DNA from: Paramecium octaurelia
Lineage: Eukaryota > Ciliophora > Oligohymenophorea > Peniculida > Parameciidae
Length of the DNA: 64,000 nt
Direction: 5' to 3'
Assembly: GCA_905182995.1 (NCBI GenBank)
Contig: CAJJDP010000099.1
Span: forward strand, 129,404 to 193,403
In this document: positions 1 through 11,515 of the stretch, in pieces
Layout of the letters: each line of letters begins with the position of its first letter
Position numbering within the stretch: position 1 is the stretch's first letter
Notes under the pieces: model-generated
Told to the model about the DNA's origin: nothing
What the model saw: only the letters and a program-made list of their open reading frames with translations
Databases searched by the model: none
Position numbers and translations under genes: made by a program

Positions 1-358
1 ATGGATCAATATATTCTTAAGCTATTTATTTATTTTCACCACCTTCTGCTATAAAAGTACTAACAGGTACACCTTGACCAGCAGCAACAGGATTCTAAGG
101 TTCATTTTAAGCAACATTTTAATCACCTAACATTATAAATAATTAAGCATGCGCTTCAAATATTTATTTTAGATCAAAGTTAGGATCCAAATACCCCTAA
201 GTGCCATCTTGTAAAGCATATCCAATTTAAAGATTTTAACCCTAAAACCCTTAACTTAAGTAATCAAACATTTCCTTTGCCTTAGCTGATTAATCTTGTG
301 TTTGAAATGAAATAGGTTACTCCAACTCAAAATTTCCAGGATAAAGAAGAAAATTCAT
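1..358 (-). CDS. hypothetical protein, 3' end outside window
   Basis: An open frame in the ciliate code runs from an ATG at 358 to the window edge without a TGA (119 codons). The start reads MNFLLYPGNFELEQPISFQT and the frame is Gln-rich because TAA and TAG encode Gln. No domain is recognised. The piece seen has no obvious signal peptide, membrane span or intron. The nearest gene on the other side is 1.3 kb away. The frame could be a chance opening, but its acidic and polar composition and the lack of TGA favour a real gene. Confidence 0.55.
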
Positions 359-1696
359 CTATATGATAAATTTATTAATGTTTTTACGATGACTTTTATT
401 TTGATTTATTGATCTCTCTCTAATTCTATTAATACAAAAAATCAATTATATTTATTCATAAACAATAACGATTTAGGATGTTAAAATTAGTTTTAAAGGA
501 AGAATTTCAACATTCTATTCAGATCTCAAAATACTTAAAGAAGAGGATTTATTTATTTTTAAGGTCAAGGTATTTGGATTAAATATTGCAAAATAATTGA
601 TATAATATTGAATAAAATATAAAGTCTTTTCTGCATATTTGAGAAAACGAGAATTTATATGCTCTCTCTAAAGTTAATCCGCAATTGGAATTAAGAAAAA
701 ATATAAATTTTACTTAGTTAGATTGTATGATTAAAGTTGCTTAATTGAGAACTTTTTCTGAAATACAAAATAAGCAAATAATATATGAGATTAATGTTGG
801 ATTGATATGAAATCAATTTTTAATTTTCTATTTGATTTACATTTGACTATGACATCTGCTTTTAATATTTTTTTTGCTGTCAATTTTCGAGGAATTAGCG
901 AGACTGAACTGTTTCCTATCTGAAGTTTTAGTTTGTTGATATGAGAGACTCAATAGATAATCGAATATAGAACAGCATTTTTAGATAGGGCTAGTTTTTT
1001 GTTTTGATAATTTTTTGAAGTTTAACATACTATTTAAGACTAAGATATTTTGTGTTTTAAAATACCCTATTTATTTTCCACAATTCCTGTTTAACATCTC
1101 TTGTGGGATGGCTTTTTATCTGAAGTTTTTTTGAGTTGGACACTGGAGATAAGAACATTCTATTTATTGACATTAATGGTAGATTGTTTTAATTTTTAAG
1201 TTGTATTTTTTGACTTTTCTTATCTAATTGGGGATGTATTTTTGGTGAATAAATCGATAGCATTCATGGATCTGCGACGTTAGAACATTTGTGGTTCAAT
1301 AATGAGTTAACTCTAAAGTGTTGGAGGGTGGATAATAAAATAAATTTTTACTTCATTCAATTAAAATTGATGTTGGCTTCTATCAGTAAGTAAACTCAAT
1401 TCATGAGATTCAATTAAGAGATTCGAGAAGTCGTAACTAAATGTTTTCTTTTAACATTTTGAACATTGAATCCAATATTTGTTTTATAATTAGCTTTTTG
1501 ATACAAATATGATAAACAAATACCTTTATTGTAATTGCTTATTTTTATTTGTGCATTTGAGACAGATGTGATGAGAGCAAATCAATTGAATCAACGCTGT
1601 ATTTTTCAAGCAAAGTTGACATGTTTGCATTTATTTGTAATAATTTCTTTTTATAAATACATAAATGATTATTTGTAATGTACTTAAATTATAAAC
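359..1696. other. long intergenic stretch, no gene recognised
   Basis: About 1.34 kb of AT-rich DNA, unusually long for this compact genome. Every frame on both strands meets TGA at roughly the chance rate; one plus-strand frame has TGA at 905, 1016, 1121 and later. No tRNA-like or snRNA-like fold was recognised. It may hold decayed gene sequence. Confidence 0.5.
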
Positions 1697-2204
1697 TCAT
1701 TTCTTAGCTGGAGCTTTCTTTTAGGCTTATGGCTTATCTGCAGCAGCGGCGGCAGCAGCAGCCTTTTGGGCAGCCACGACTTAGGCGTTGACAGTGAAGA
1801 TGTATTGTCTGGAGTTTTAATCACCGGCTGCAACCAATAAACCTGATTTTGCGAAGTGTCTGATGCATCTTCTGGCTAAAGAACTAAATTTATGATTAGG
1901 GAAGCAATAATTACCCATTTACTTTGAATTTATCTGACACTGTTGAGACTGTGATCAATGCACCCATTTTGGGCAATTGAGTCTCGATTTATTTATAGGA
2001 TGCTTAATCTAAAAATACGGCGTTGTTCAACTTATCCTTTGCTCTTCCCTTGGTCCATTTCTATTGTGCATAATCAAAATAGATGTAATACCTTCTTGGT
2101 TTATTTACTTCTTTGTGAGGCAGCTTTAGAAATCTAATCCTTGGTTTTCTTTTAACCTTATGTTGGTTGTTTTCCCTATTGAATATTAAGAGAAGTATTA
2201 CCAT
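1697..2204 (-). CDS. RPS25: 40S ribosomal protein eS25
   Basis: Spliced translation gives 139 residues. A basic N-terminal tail leads into KKWTKGRAKDKLNN, the eS25 signature, followed by the winged-helix core (DKFKVNGSLARRCIRHFAKS) and an Ala/Lys-rich tail. The protein is part of the small ribosomal subunit head. Three GT-AG introns were resolved: 26 nt directly after the ATG codon, then 31 nt and 31 nt. Each restores the frame, and total exon length is 420 nt. The start is fixed by the first intron, which joins ATG to GGA. It is divergent from RidA, with only 48 bp between the two starts. Confidence 0.96.
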
Positions 2205-2252
2205 GATTTCAAATCTTTAATAAAAATTTTGAAAAAAATTTAATACCAATTA
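2205..2252. promoter_or_regulatory. 48-bp bidirectional promoter between eS25 and RidA
   Basis: Only 48 AT-rich bases separate the start codons of two divergent, well-supported genes, so both 5' UTRs and core promoters must fit here. No TATA or other box is assigned with confidence. Inferred from gene layout. Confidence 0.5.
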
Positions 2253-2683
2253 ATGCAGCAATAAGTCACCACAGTCCACACAGATAAATTCAAAGCCATT
2301 GGTCCCTATTCAGCTGGTAAAATCATTGCTCCAACAGCCAATCTCGTCTATTTGTCAGGTCAATTGGGTATCGTTCCAGAGGTAATTCCTTAAAAATCTA
2401 CATATAATAGTCAGGAAATCTCATTTCCGAAGATGTGGGCGAATAAGCAACCTAAGCCATGAAGAATGTGGGAATCCTGTTGGAAGCATCCAAGTCTAGC
2501 TTTAAGAATGTTGTCAAATGCATTGTTTATCTGGTTGACATGGCTGACTTTGCAAAGGTCAATGAAGCCTATGCCAAATTCTTTGATGGAGATTACCCAG
2601 CCAGAGTTTGCATTGCAGTCAAATAATTACCCAAAGGTGGTTTAGTGGAAGTCGAAGTTATTGCAGTTCAAGATACCGAATGA
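2253..2683 (+). CDS. RidA/YjgF/UK114 family enamine/imine deaminase
   Basis: 133 residues after removing one 29-nt intron (2382-2410). The frame carries the family features in order: YSAGK near the N terminus, VYLSGQLGI, a Q-A-MKNVG segment, the conserved VVKCIVYLVDM strand, and the C-terminal block FDGDYPARVCIAVKQLPKGG with the Arg that binds the substrate carboxylate. RidA proteins hydrolyse reactive 2-imino acids made by PLP enzymes and form trimers. Length matches the family (about 130 residues). No targeting peptide is obvious, so a cytosolic location is likely. Confidence 0.95.
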
Positions 2684-2937
2684 TCAAGAATATATTGCAT
2701 AAAAAATTGTATAAAATAGGATATTAGTTTATATGATATTAGTTAAACATAAGAATTTTCTAATCTTTATTGTCTAACCCTTGGGGATATCGAATTATTA
2801 AGAAACAAAGGGGGTTCATCACTTACCAAAAAAGACACAAATAAAAAATGAAAATTCCTTGTGATTCATCCCTTTCAGATTTATAAACCAGATTTTCGTG
2901 TTATCTATATGATATTTTTTAATAAAATAAATTAATA

Positions 2938-4736
2938 ATGAAAGGAAGTTAATAAAGTGTTCTCTTGAAAGAGTTAAAAGAAATTCCTATTTATTCTGAT
3001 AACTGGTTTTGGAAACTTCGAATGAGAAATCAAGCACTGCTTTAATTTTCAATTATTTTTGTCCTCATGTTAGGAGTGGTTTTAGGAATATATTTAGTCA
3101 ATATGGCCATAATTGTTCCTCTTTTAGAATAATCTTCGTTCGAGATTTATAATAGTAATGCAAAACATACATTGCAAAGTCATTTAAGAAGCTATGACGG
3201 CATTCTTAATGGGATTTTTAATATAAGTAATATGTTAATTTAAATTAATTAAGATATTCATTAATTGGAGATACTCCATTAAATTTATACATAATCATAT
3301 AGAAACCTAGAGAAATAGGATAATATTACATTGGATTATCGAGCCCATATGAATTATGCAGGTACAAATAAAATGCCTCAAATACTTGTAAATTAGCCGT
3401 CAGGTTCACTGCAAAAGACACATTCATTTATGTGTTACACTAACAAAACCAACATAACATAACCAATGAATAAGGTTACCTTAATAAATTTAAAGATTTA
3501 AGAAACAATGTATCCTATAGGTCACATATTGGATGCGACCAAATTGAACATCAAATCCCTTTTCTATGTGGGGACTTTAGAGGAACCCCAGGTATACTTT
3601 TCCTATCCTTGCACCAATTTTCAATAAGCTATTTATGGATTAAACATTCCGAAACGACCCTGGTTTTTAAAAGGAATAAGTGTGTATAATCAATCAAAAT
3701 TCAGTGATTACGATTATTAGTTTACTGATCCCTTTCTCTGTAACTTTAATTAATAATAAACATATAGAATTCACGAAAGACAAAATCGAAGTAACTCTAG
3801 TCATGCCTTTGCTTGATAAAGATCTCAATTTGAAAGGAGTCATGGCTTCAGATTTAGGAACAGATCTCAATAAGTTTGTAGTTCGAACTGATCAGAATGT
3901 CCATATGGTCCTATTGGCGAATGACAAGGGTTTGCTCATATATCACAGTTACAATGTTAGTTTATCTCTCCTTCCAATTTATATCTTCAACACGTCACTG
4001 ACAGGATTTACAATGGACGATTGGACTTCGATAAAAGATACCAAATAGAGCAATTGCTCATCATATCCTAAGAATTCGAGCCTGATTTGTCGTTACAATA
4101 GTGTGTATGATAAGGATCTAGTGATTACAATTCACGAAATCAAGAAATTCAACTATCTCTTTATGATGTAAGTAGTTAACTTCAATCTAGTTAAGATTCC
4201 ATGACACCAATGACTATACTGATTATCAAGTTAAATCAACCAAGGAAATGCTGAATAAACTCCAATCGGAAGCAATACAGTTTCTGCAAATCGCTATTGG
4301 AATATTTCTTGCAGCCATGTTTATCGCCATCTGCATCCTTATTTTAATCTTTTATCCCATTTAGAACATCATAGACAATTGTCATTACATCATGGGTATA
4401 AAGAATAAATAAAATGTGCATAAAAACATACTACTAACCAAATTCTTTATCACCTTTTTGAATCCTCAATTGTAGATGCTCTATTTAGCCTACACCAATT
4501 TGGTGAAAAGGTTTTTGTCCTTGTCACAATCAAAAGGAACTCTTTGTAAAACCTTGGAGGCATTGCAATATCCCAAAAAGATCAAATAGAAGGCTCATCT
4601 TTCTCTAAATCGATACTTGAAGAAATGCTTTAACCTAATAGAAACAAACAAAATGGTCTACATGGCTCCATTTCACCTTCCATCTTAGTTAATGGGAAGA
4701 TTTGTTGAGAAGTTGCTAATGACATTTTACTAATGA
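2938..4736 (+). CDS. two-pass membrane protein with extracellular dCache-like sensor
   Basis: 580 residues after removing two 28-nt introns (3740-3767 and 4168-4195). A short cytosolic N terminus leads to a first membrane span near residues 36-60, then a large extracellular loop, a second span near residues 426-452, and a basic cytosolic tail of about 130 residues. The loop ends in a Cache-type pattern: RPWFLKGI, then EVTLVMPLLDKDLNLKGVMA and SDLGTDL, like the membrane-distal half of dCache domains that bind small ligands in receptors. No kinase, cyclase or methyl-accepting domain follows, so the output is unknown. It converges on the spartin-like gene, with 23 bp between the stops. Confidence 0.85.
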
Positions 4737-4759
4737 TGATAATTATATGATAATAATTT

Positions 4760-5842
4760 TCATGAAGATGCTGCTGGTTATTCTTCAATCAAAGGTTGAT
4801 ATTAATCCAACTATTGTTATTACTATTATTATTATTGTAGTTATTATTATTATTACTCACCGCCTAAATAAGTATTAACTACTTCAGTTCCATATTTCTT
4901 TTATACTATTTGTTTTGTTCCATTACCTATAGAACTTCCAACTTAACATAGGGCTGTGCCTAATCCTGAAAGAGCAGTGCCTGCTGCATCCCAAGTAGCC
5001 GATGTCAGTTGTTTGCTCTACTTTAAAACTAAGAATGGAATTTAAATTCTATTTACTATTGCTCTATGAATTATCTATTTTCTGTCCTAATTCGTTGGTC
5101 AACTCTTTGGTCTTTGCTGCCACTGGCTTAAATAATTAGCTGAGATAGGATCCTGTGACATCGAACACTTCACTAACCTTCTCTTTGGTTGACTAAAATT
5201 TGGTCTTTGTATTTGGATCAACTTAAACTTCTTAGCCTGGCTATATTTTATCGTTTAAATATTGGGTCCCTTTGTTTATTCCTATTGCCATCACGGTGCC
5301 CAAGAACAAGAATCCCTTCTTTAGATAGCTAGAGAGGAATAGAATGATGAAATTTACTCTCCTCCCTTGACAATGTAGGAGGCAGCATCATTGGGATTAT
5401 CCAAAGGGTTGGTGGCAATGTCTCTGCAATGGAGTTCGATGGTGTCCTTGAATTGCTGTATTTGCATGGCCTAATCAAATGGGACCATGGACACAACTGT
5501 GTTTAAGGCTGTGTGGAATACATTTAATAAGTCACTTTGTGGAATAAAGATTCCATTTAAACCTAAAACATATTTTGGTTTTCACTGGTTACCTTGATCT
5601 ATGTGAGGGAATATCAGTGTCAATCCAGATTCAGATTGTATGTATACGAAAGGAGTGCCAGGAACTATGTTCTGACAGAATTTCTCAATAGTAATGAAAT
5701 GGGTTTTTGAATCTTAAAATTAGGCCAACTTTACGGTGCCTTAAAAAACCTTAGTTCTGGAGTTTTGTATCAATCTGAAGAATTGAGCGTTCTCTGCAAT
5801 CGAAACCACTTGTGCCATTTCTCTAGGTTGTTCTTACTGCAT
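4760..5842 (-). CDS. spartin/senescence-domain protein
   Basis: 331 residues after removing introns of 30, 29 and 28 nt. The N-terminal half is a beta-rich region resembling the part of spartin before its senescence domain. The C-terminal half is helical and Gly/Ala-rich (YLKKGFLFLGTVMAIGINKG, then WDAAGTALSGLGTAL) and reaches KQIVQKKYGTEV, like the conserved QxxxxKYG end of spartin. A Gln-rich tail of about 14 Gln, mostly TAA codons, precedes the stop. Spartin-type proteins act at lipid droplets and endosomes. It is divergent from Ykt6, only 32 bp away. The family call rests on the C-terminal pattern. Confidence 0.75.
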
Positions 5843-5874
5843 TTTTAATATTTAAAATAATAGATACGTGTAAA
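5843..5874. promoter_or_regulatory. 32-bp bidirectional promoter, spartin-like and YKT6
   Basis: Two divergent genes with recognisable products have start codons separated by 32 AT-rich bases. Both transcription starts must lie here or inside the coding regions. Layout is seen in the sequence; promoter function is inferred. Confidence 0.5.
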
Positions 5875-6592
5875 ATGAGAATTATAGCAATGTACCTCCT
5901 AAAATACCATCCTGAAAATCCTCTATTCGTGTCCTAAAATTACGAGTTGTCCTTTGTGAAGTACAGATTTGCAATAATATATTGATAGTTGGTTTTAGCG
6001 TCCATTCTTTAAAGAAACTCTCAATTTCGGAGCAAGAACATGTGCAGCGTATTCCATATCGTGTATAACTTTAATAGACGAGCCAAACCCGGTACCAGAA
6101 GTGCTGTCACTAACCAAGAGGCTCATGCAGTGTCATACATATGCATTGATAAAAACAATCTAGCAGCTCTTGTTATTGCAGATGATTAATATCCTGAAAA
6201 AGTAGCGTTTATGGTTATTCAAAACATGTATCAAGAATACTATCGCCAATACAACTCCATGTTCTTAGACACCATAGTCGGTATTCATCATATTTGATCA
6301 TTTTTACAGCTGATCAAAACATAAATATTCCAAAATTCGAAGAATTCATCAAACTCTATCAAGATCCAAAGGAGGTTGATAAATTACTCAAAATTGAGAA
6401 CACTCTTAATGAGGTCACTATGATAGTGCATTAGTCTCTTGATGATGTAGGTCTCTTCTATAAAATTAGCTTTTAAAAAGAGGAGAGACACTGGAATCAT
6501 TGATGGCGAAATCAAAAGACATGAGCAGTGTGAGTTTGGATTTCTATAAAAATGCTAAAAAAACAAATAACAAATGTTGTAGTCTGTATTGA
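5875..6592 (+). CDS. YKT6: R-SNARE Ykt6
   Basis: 210 residues after removing introns of 33, 29 and 23 nt. The start MRIIAMYLLKYHPENP opens a longin domain that includes LAALVIADDQYPEKVAF. The SNARE helix VHQSLDDLLKRGETLESLMA carries the zero-layer Arg of R-SNAREs. It ends in NNKCCSLY; Ykt6 proteins end in a CC pair followed by three residues and are palmitoylated and prenylated there. The final Tyr is unusual for a CaaX box. There is no transmembrane span, as expected for Ykt6. It would act in Golgi, vacuolar and endosomal fusion. Confidence 0.94.
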
Positions 6593-6637
6593 ATGACAAT
6601 TTATATCTATATTGGATTTTTAATATATATATTGCTC

Positions 6638-7028
6638 TCATAATCCTGCTGCCTGTGAAGCCATTTCTTTAGCTTTGACTTCATTGCTACCCAAGAAAGT
6701 AGATACTTGTTTGCCTTTGTGGAATAAATACACTGCTGGAATTCCTTAACTCTAAAACACTTCATGAAAGTCCTTACTGCATATTAGGATGAGATTTTTT
6801 GTAATTCTTCAATGTCAACATTGACGATTGCCAATTCCCATTTTCCTTGACTTTCTTCATGCAATTTGTGGAGCTTGGGTTTTAACACCTTGCATGGTCC
6901 GCACCTAAGAGTATAAGTGATTTAATGTACCAATCGGCATAGAAATCGACAATAACAGGCTTTGGATTGTCAAGGACGAGTGTTTACCAATCATTTTATG
7001 TCTTGACTGCGAGGGTGTGATCTTACAT
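6638..7028 (-). CDS. thioredoxin
   Basis: 112 residues after removing two 26-nt introns. The redox motif is intact as VDFYADWCGPCKVLKP; the first intron splits the Trp codon just before the first catalytic Cys. The cis-Pro follows in GIPAVYLFHKGK and the fold ends with a FLGSNE turn and a C-terminal helix. Length and start match a single-domain cytosolic thioredoxin that reduces protein disulphides. The stop converges on Ykt6, with 45 bp between the stops. Confidence 0.96.
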
Positions 7029-7144
7029 TTAAACAATAAAAATATTAATATTTTACACACTTTAATTTTAAAGGCATTTAAAGTCCCTCAATAATTAAAA
7101 CAAAAGCAAATCTCAAACAATTTTAATTAAAAATACATATGTTT

Positions 7145-8424
7145 TCATTCTCCAGAATATTCTAAATTCTTATTATCGGTAACAAATATTTTGAATAGGT
7201 CAGATATCTAAAAAATAGAGACCACTCTTTATTCGTGATCCAAACACACCAAACTGCCTCGAGGGGATAATAACAGATTTTCGACAACCTATATATATTG
7301 ATAGGTCCAAATACTTGCTTAATAGTTTGATTAAAAGTGAATTACTACTTGTTTCTGATGTAATAGGCCAAGTATTTGGAATCCTCGGTTTTGATCAGTG
7401 ATAAAAACTTCTCTGCTGTAGATGCTAACTATTTAATAGGATATTATATCATTTACTATATCGAACATCTAATATTTCAAAATAAATACGAAATCTCGTC
7501 TATCAATCAACCCCAAATATTTATTGTTCTTATCTACAATGGCTATGGTATTCCTTTTGTAAATGTAAATTAATTTATAAAATAGACTAATTATACAATT
7601 CAAAAGTGATACTCATAAACAGGTGTATCTGCTGGTAGAGTGTATTGCAATTTTGTAACTTCCTCCTTAAAGTACTCCATCTGCAGTTCATGCTATTCAT
7701 GATGAACATTGCTTGTTTTATTTTAGTGCTTCTTCAAAGCAAAATACTAGCTAAACCCCTTAACGAGGAAACTGAGGATGTCTTTCTGTTGAATGATGCC
7801 CGAGACCATTTTCGATTCCTTCTCTATCACAATGATTCTAGTAATATTTTCGGTAATAAATTTTTGGCACACATCATTCAAATTTTCATCCAATTCTGCT
7901 TTTATCAGACAATTCTAATGCAGATTCTCGCCAACACTGTTGAACCAAGTCTTGATGGAAATATTCTTGAAGTCTTATAATAATTAATTGAATTAATCGA
8001 TTGTCAATCTCCCATATATGGTTCTCTTGATTGGCGAATAAGACTCGTCTTCATTCTCCATTTCAATAATGGCTGCTATATTGTTAGTCGTCCAAACTAT
8101 CTAAAAATAGATTTATAGTAAATTACTATTCGGAATATCATACAGAACATTGTAATAGCATTTCAAAACTGTCTTGATGAGATCCGTCTAGGTAAACACT
8201 CCATCGTAATTAGCTATCTCCTGATTCCAGAACAAAACCTCGTCAACATGGGAGTCAATAAATATCTTGAAAGTATCAAAAAGAGACAATGTCATATCAA
8301 CAACAGAAACCTGATTGTTTACAGATAAACAATCATAAACACTACTATCGCGCAAGAAGTAAGTCAGAGTGGTCACATATTCCTCCTTTAACAAGTCTTC
8401 CTTGCTGGGCTGACTACGTTTCAT
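7145..8424 (-). CDS. AMPK/SNF1 gamma-subunit-like protein, four CBS motifs
   Basis: 417 residues after a 26-nt intron that removes an in-frame TGA at 7600-7602. Four CBS repeats can be followed. The first holds YDCLSVNNQVSVVDMTLS and ANYDGVFTQTDLIKTV. The second ends VSGIIQQKDILSFLVKGF. The third contains DTPVYDLFYKLIYIYKR and YLGLIDRRDFVFIL. The fourth is weaker, ending VVSIFQISDLFKIF. Gamma subunits bind AMP/ATP between CBS pairs and regulate the AMPK kinase. A further 30-nt in-frame GT-AG segment near the end of the first repeat could be an extra intron, giving 407 residues. The protein is longer than typical gamma (about 330). Confidence 0.85.
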
Positions 8425-8613
8425 ATTAAAATATATTAATTATTGTAATCAATGTATGCGAAGTTCATGATTTACTTACGTAATACTTCATAAATTAAAC
8501 ATGTGCTTAGTTTACTCCTTTTCTTTGAATTATTAATCAATCACTAAGATATCTTGGCTTAATCAAGAGAATTCAATCGCACTTGAGTATTTTAGTTTAT
8601 ATAATTTAATAAA

Positions 8614-9170
8614 ATGCTAGAGAGTCTTAAGAAATCAGCCATCAATTTTCTCATATCCTAGGATGACTAAGCCTAATTTTATGAATACAAATACTTTATT
8701 GGGTAATTCAATCCCAAGAATGATCAAGATAAGTGAATAATATTATTTGCACATAAGGAGTTTGTAATCAAAATCCAATAGCGTTATTTCACTTATCAAT
8801 GTGCTGGATTATGCTTTGCCGCTTATATCATGTTTGCCTATCGAAGAATGCTGAGTGGTGGTGTACTGTCTCCACTTACCAAGATCACCGTAGATCTGAC
8901 CCTATTATCAGCCTCCCTATTGTAGTATTTGAATCATAATAAAGTCTATCATCTAAAATAGGAGTCACATCTGTCATGAGGGATCTAGTGCCTTTGCGTA
9001 AGAAATTGCTAAATGAACCAGATATTGATTATTTGAGACATCTTCTTAGTAAATATAAGAAGTTTGATTTTTACAAAGAAAACGAATTCACCTTATATCA
9101 TGATGTGTTAACAGCATCTGAATTCAAGGAATGGAAGGAGTTACACAAATTTGATGTAACCAAATTCTGA
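8614..9170 (+). CDS. small unknown membrane protein; splicing unresolved
   Basis: The frame starts MLESLKKSAINFLISQDDQA and ends with the clearly coding block starting MRDLVPLRKKLLNEPDIDY, finishing in KFDVTKF. Removing a single 26-nt intron after 'FIG' opens the frame to the stop (176 residues). A three-intron model (26, 22 and 23 nt; 161 residues) instead exposes a more natural hydrophobic stretch with CFAAYIMFAYRRML and VDLTLLSASLF, suggesting two membrane spans. I prefer the second on composition but cannot decide. The product is not recognised. The downstream part from 8777 is duplicated across the gap at 10146. Confidence 0.6.
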
Positions 9171-9533
9171 GTATATAAAAGAATGAATTATTAATTATCT
9201 ATCCCTAATAAATTCTTTTGATGCTGATCCTAAATTCCCAATGAGTAAATTCCTGGAATATAGTGGGAAATATGTAAATAATTAAGTGATATTTCGTGGA
9301 AATAATTAAAATGTCTTACATTATAAAATTATTGAGTACCATTTAATATTATTAATTTATCTGAAATTAATGTTAGTTTATCCCAAAAATCATTTAAACA
9401 CAATCATGCATTTTTTATTTAAATATTATTTAATATATACCTTGTATGATCAATCAATTACCAAAGATTTATCAATTCATATTCAAATCATTCTAGATCT
9501 CAAATTGCCTAATTTAAATTATTAAACATAAAA
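9171..9533. other. intergenic, promoter side of pseudokinase
   Basis: 363 bp of AT-rich DNA between the small membrane protein and the pseudokinase start; repeated at 10541-10903. No coding frame or RNA fold recognised. Confidence 0.5.
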
Positions 9534-10145
9534 ATGGGTGTTTGCTAAACCAAAGTTAAGAAAGCCACAGAAATTCCCAAAAAAAAGGCTAGTAACAAAA
9601 TCGAAAGAGTGTAGAGCGAATTTACAGCTACTTAAGAAACAGGATAAAAAAATCCAGGACTTTTGTAATTAAATAGCTACAACGTAATCAACTCACCATA
9701 ATCCTCTGGATATGTGGTACCAAGAAACCAATAAACTAAAACAGGATAAGTTAAGTTAAGTGGATTCACTTAAAACACTCCGTAAACAGGACAAATTAGC
9801 ATTCTTGAGATGAACGCTTCTAAAAAATATTCAATAATTAAGAAACGTTATTTGGACGATGTAATATATTATACTAAGTTATTTTTAGTAGAAAAGTATA
9901 TTGTCCAATAATAAGACTGGAATAATAGTTGAAATGGAAACCTATTTAAAAGAAGATAAAGAGTCATCAGAATACTTACTATGGATATCAAAGGCCTAAT
10001 TGGTATAGATACCCCATTAATAACATAGGATCACCCTAATCTCAATCGTATCCTTGAAATTTACCAAGATTAAAATTCTTATCAGGTCATTTATGAATTT
10101 TTTGATGGGAAACCCTTGTCGGAACTAGTATCTGAAGATAATCGG
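9534..10145 (+). CDS. truncated duplicate of CDPK-like pseudokinase (artefact)
   Basis: The first 612 bases of the pseudokinase gene at 10904-12505, including both of its introns, up to the N gap. It begins MGVCQTKVKK like the full copy and has no end. It should be treated as the same locus, not as a second gene. Confidence 0.85.
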
Positions 10146-10146
10146 N
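10146..10146. other. single-N assembly gap
   Basis: An ambiguous base joins two 1369-bp identical stretches, marking an unresolved contig junction. Confidence 0.95.
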
Positions 10147-11515
10147 AATAGCGTTATTTCACTTATCAATGTGCTGGATTATGCTTTGCCGCTTATATCA
10201 TGTTTGCCTATCGAAGAATGCTGAGTGGTGGTGTACTGTCTCCACTTACCAAGATCACCGTAGATCTGACCCTATTATCAGCCTCCCTATTGTAGTATTT
10301 GAATCATAATAAAGTCTATCATCTAAAATAGGAGTCACATCTGTCATGAGGGATCTAGTGCCTTTGCGTAAGAAATTGCTAAATGAACCAGATATTGATT
10401 ATTTGAGACATCTTCTTAGTAAATATAAGAAGTTTGATTTTTACAAAGAAAACGAATTCACCTTATATCATGATGTGTTAACAGCATCTGAATTCAAGGA
10501 ATGGAAGGAGTTACACAAATTTGATGTAACCAAATTCTGAGTATATAAAAGAATGAATTATTAATTATCTATCCCTAATAAATTCTTTTGATGCTGATCC
10601 TAAATTCCCAATGAGTAAATTCCTGGAATATAGTGGGAAATATGTAAATAATTAAGTGATATTTCGTGGAAATAATTAAAATGTCTTACATTATAAAATT
10701 ATTGAGTACCATTTAATATTATTAATTTATCTGAAATTAATGTTAGTTTATCCCAAAAATCATTTAAACACAATCATGCATTTTTTATTTAAATATTATT
10801 TAATATATACCTTGTATGATCAATCAATTACCAAAGATTTATCAATTCATATTCAAATCATTCTAGATCTCAAATTGCCTAATTTAAATTATTAAACATA
10901 AAAATGGGTGTTTGCTAAACCAAAGTTAAGAAAGCCACAGAAATTCCCAAAAAAAAGGCTAGTAACAAAATCGAAAGAGTGTAGAGCGAATTTACAGCTA
11001 CTTAAGAAACAGGATAAAAAAATCCAGGACTTTTGTAATTAAATAGCTACAACGTAATCAACTCACCATAATCCTCTGGATATGTGGTACCAAGAAACCA
11101 ATAAACTAAAACAGGATAAGTTAAGTTAAGTGGATTCACTTAAAACACTCCGTAAACAGGACAAATTAGCATTCTTGAGATGAACGCTTCTAAAAAATAT
11201 TCAATAATTAAGAAACGTTATTTGGACGATGTAATATATTATACTAAGTTATTTTTAGTAGAAAAGTATATTGTCCAATAATAAGACTGGAATAATAGTT
11301 GAAATGGAAACCTATTTAAAAGAAGATAAAGAGTCATCAGAATACTTACTATGGATATCAAAGGCCTAATTGGTATAGATACCCCATTAATAACATAGGA
11401 TCACCCTAATCTCAATCGTATCCTTGAAATTTACCAAGATTAAAATTCTTATCAGGTCATTTATGAATTTTTTGATGGGAAACCCTTGTCGGAACTAGTA
11501 TCTGAAGATAATCGG
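10147..11515. repeat. direct repeat copy 2, start of right contig (assembly overlap)
   Basis: Matches 8777-10145 base for base by eye. It begins mid-gene, so 10147-10540 is a headless copy of the small membrane protein (same block starting MRDLVPLRKK), and it holds the beginning of the intact pseudokinase. Confidence 0.9.

Larger units (their letters stand above)
8777..10145. repeat. direct repeat copy 1, end of left contig (assembly overlap)
   Basis: This 1369-bp stretch recurs at 10147-11515 with a constant offset of 1370 and no difference noticed by eye. It ends exactly at the single N at 10146. The pattern is that of two contigs whose overlap was not merged, rather than a biological tandem duplication. 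Confidence 0.9.

Noticed and set aside
359..1696. A long gene with TGA read as Trp
   Set aside because: TGA occurs in the frame at about the chance rate (eight in roughly 300 codons), and there is no clear start or domain.
7600..7602. TGA as the true stop of the AMPK gamma-like gene
   Set aside because: It lies inside a 26-nt GT-AG intron; removal restores a frame with two further CBS-like repeats.
8777..11515. A real recent tandem duplication of a kinase gene
   Set aside because: The single N exactly at the junction and identical copies fit an assembly overlap better.
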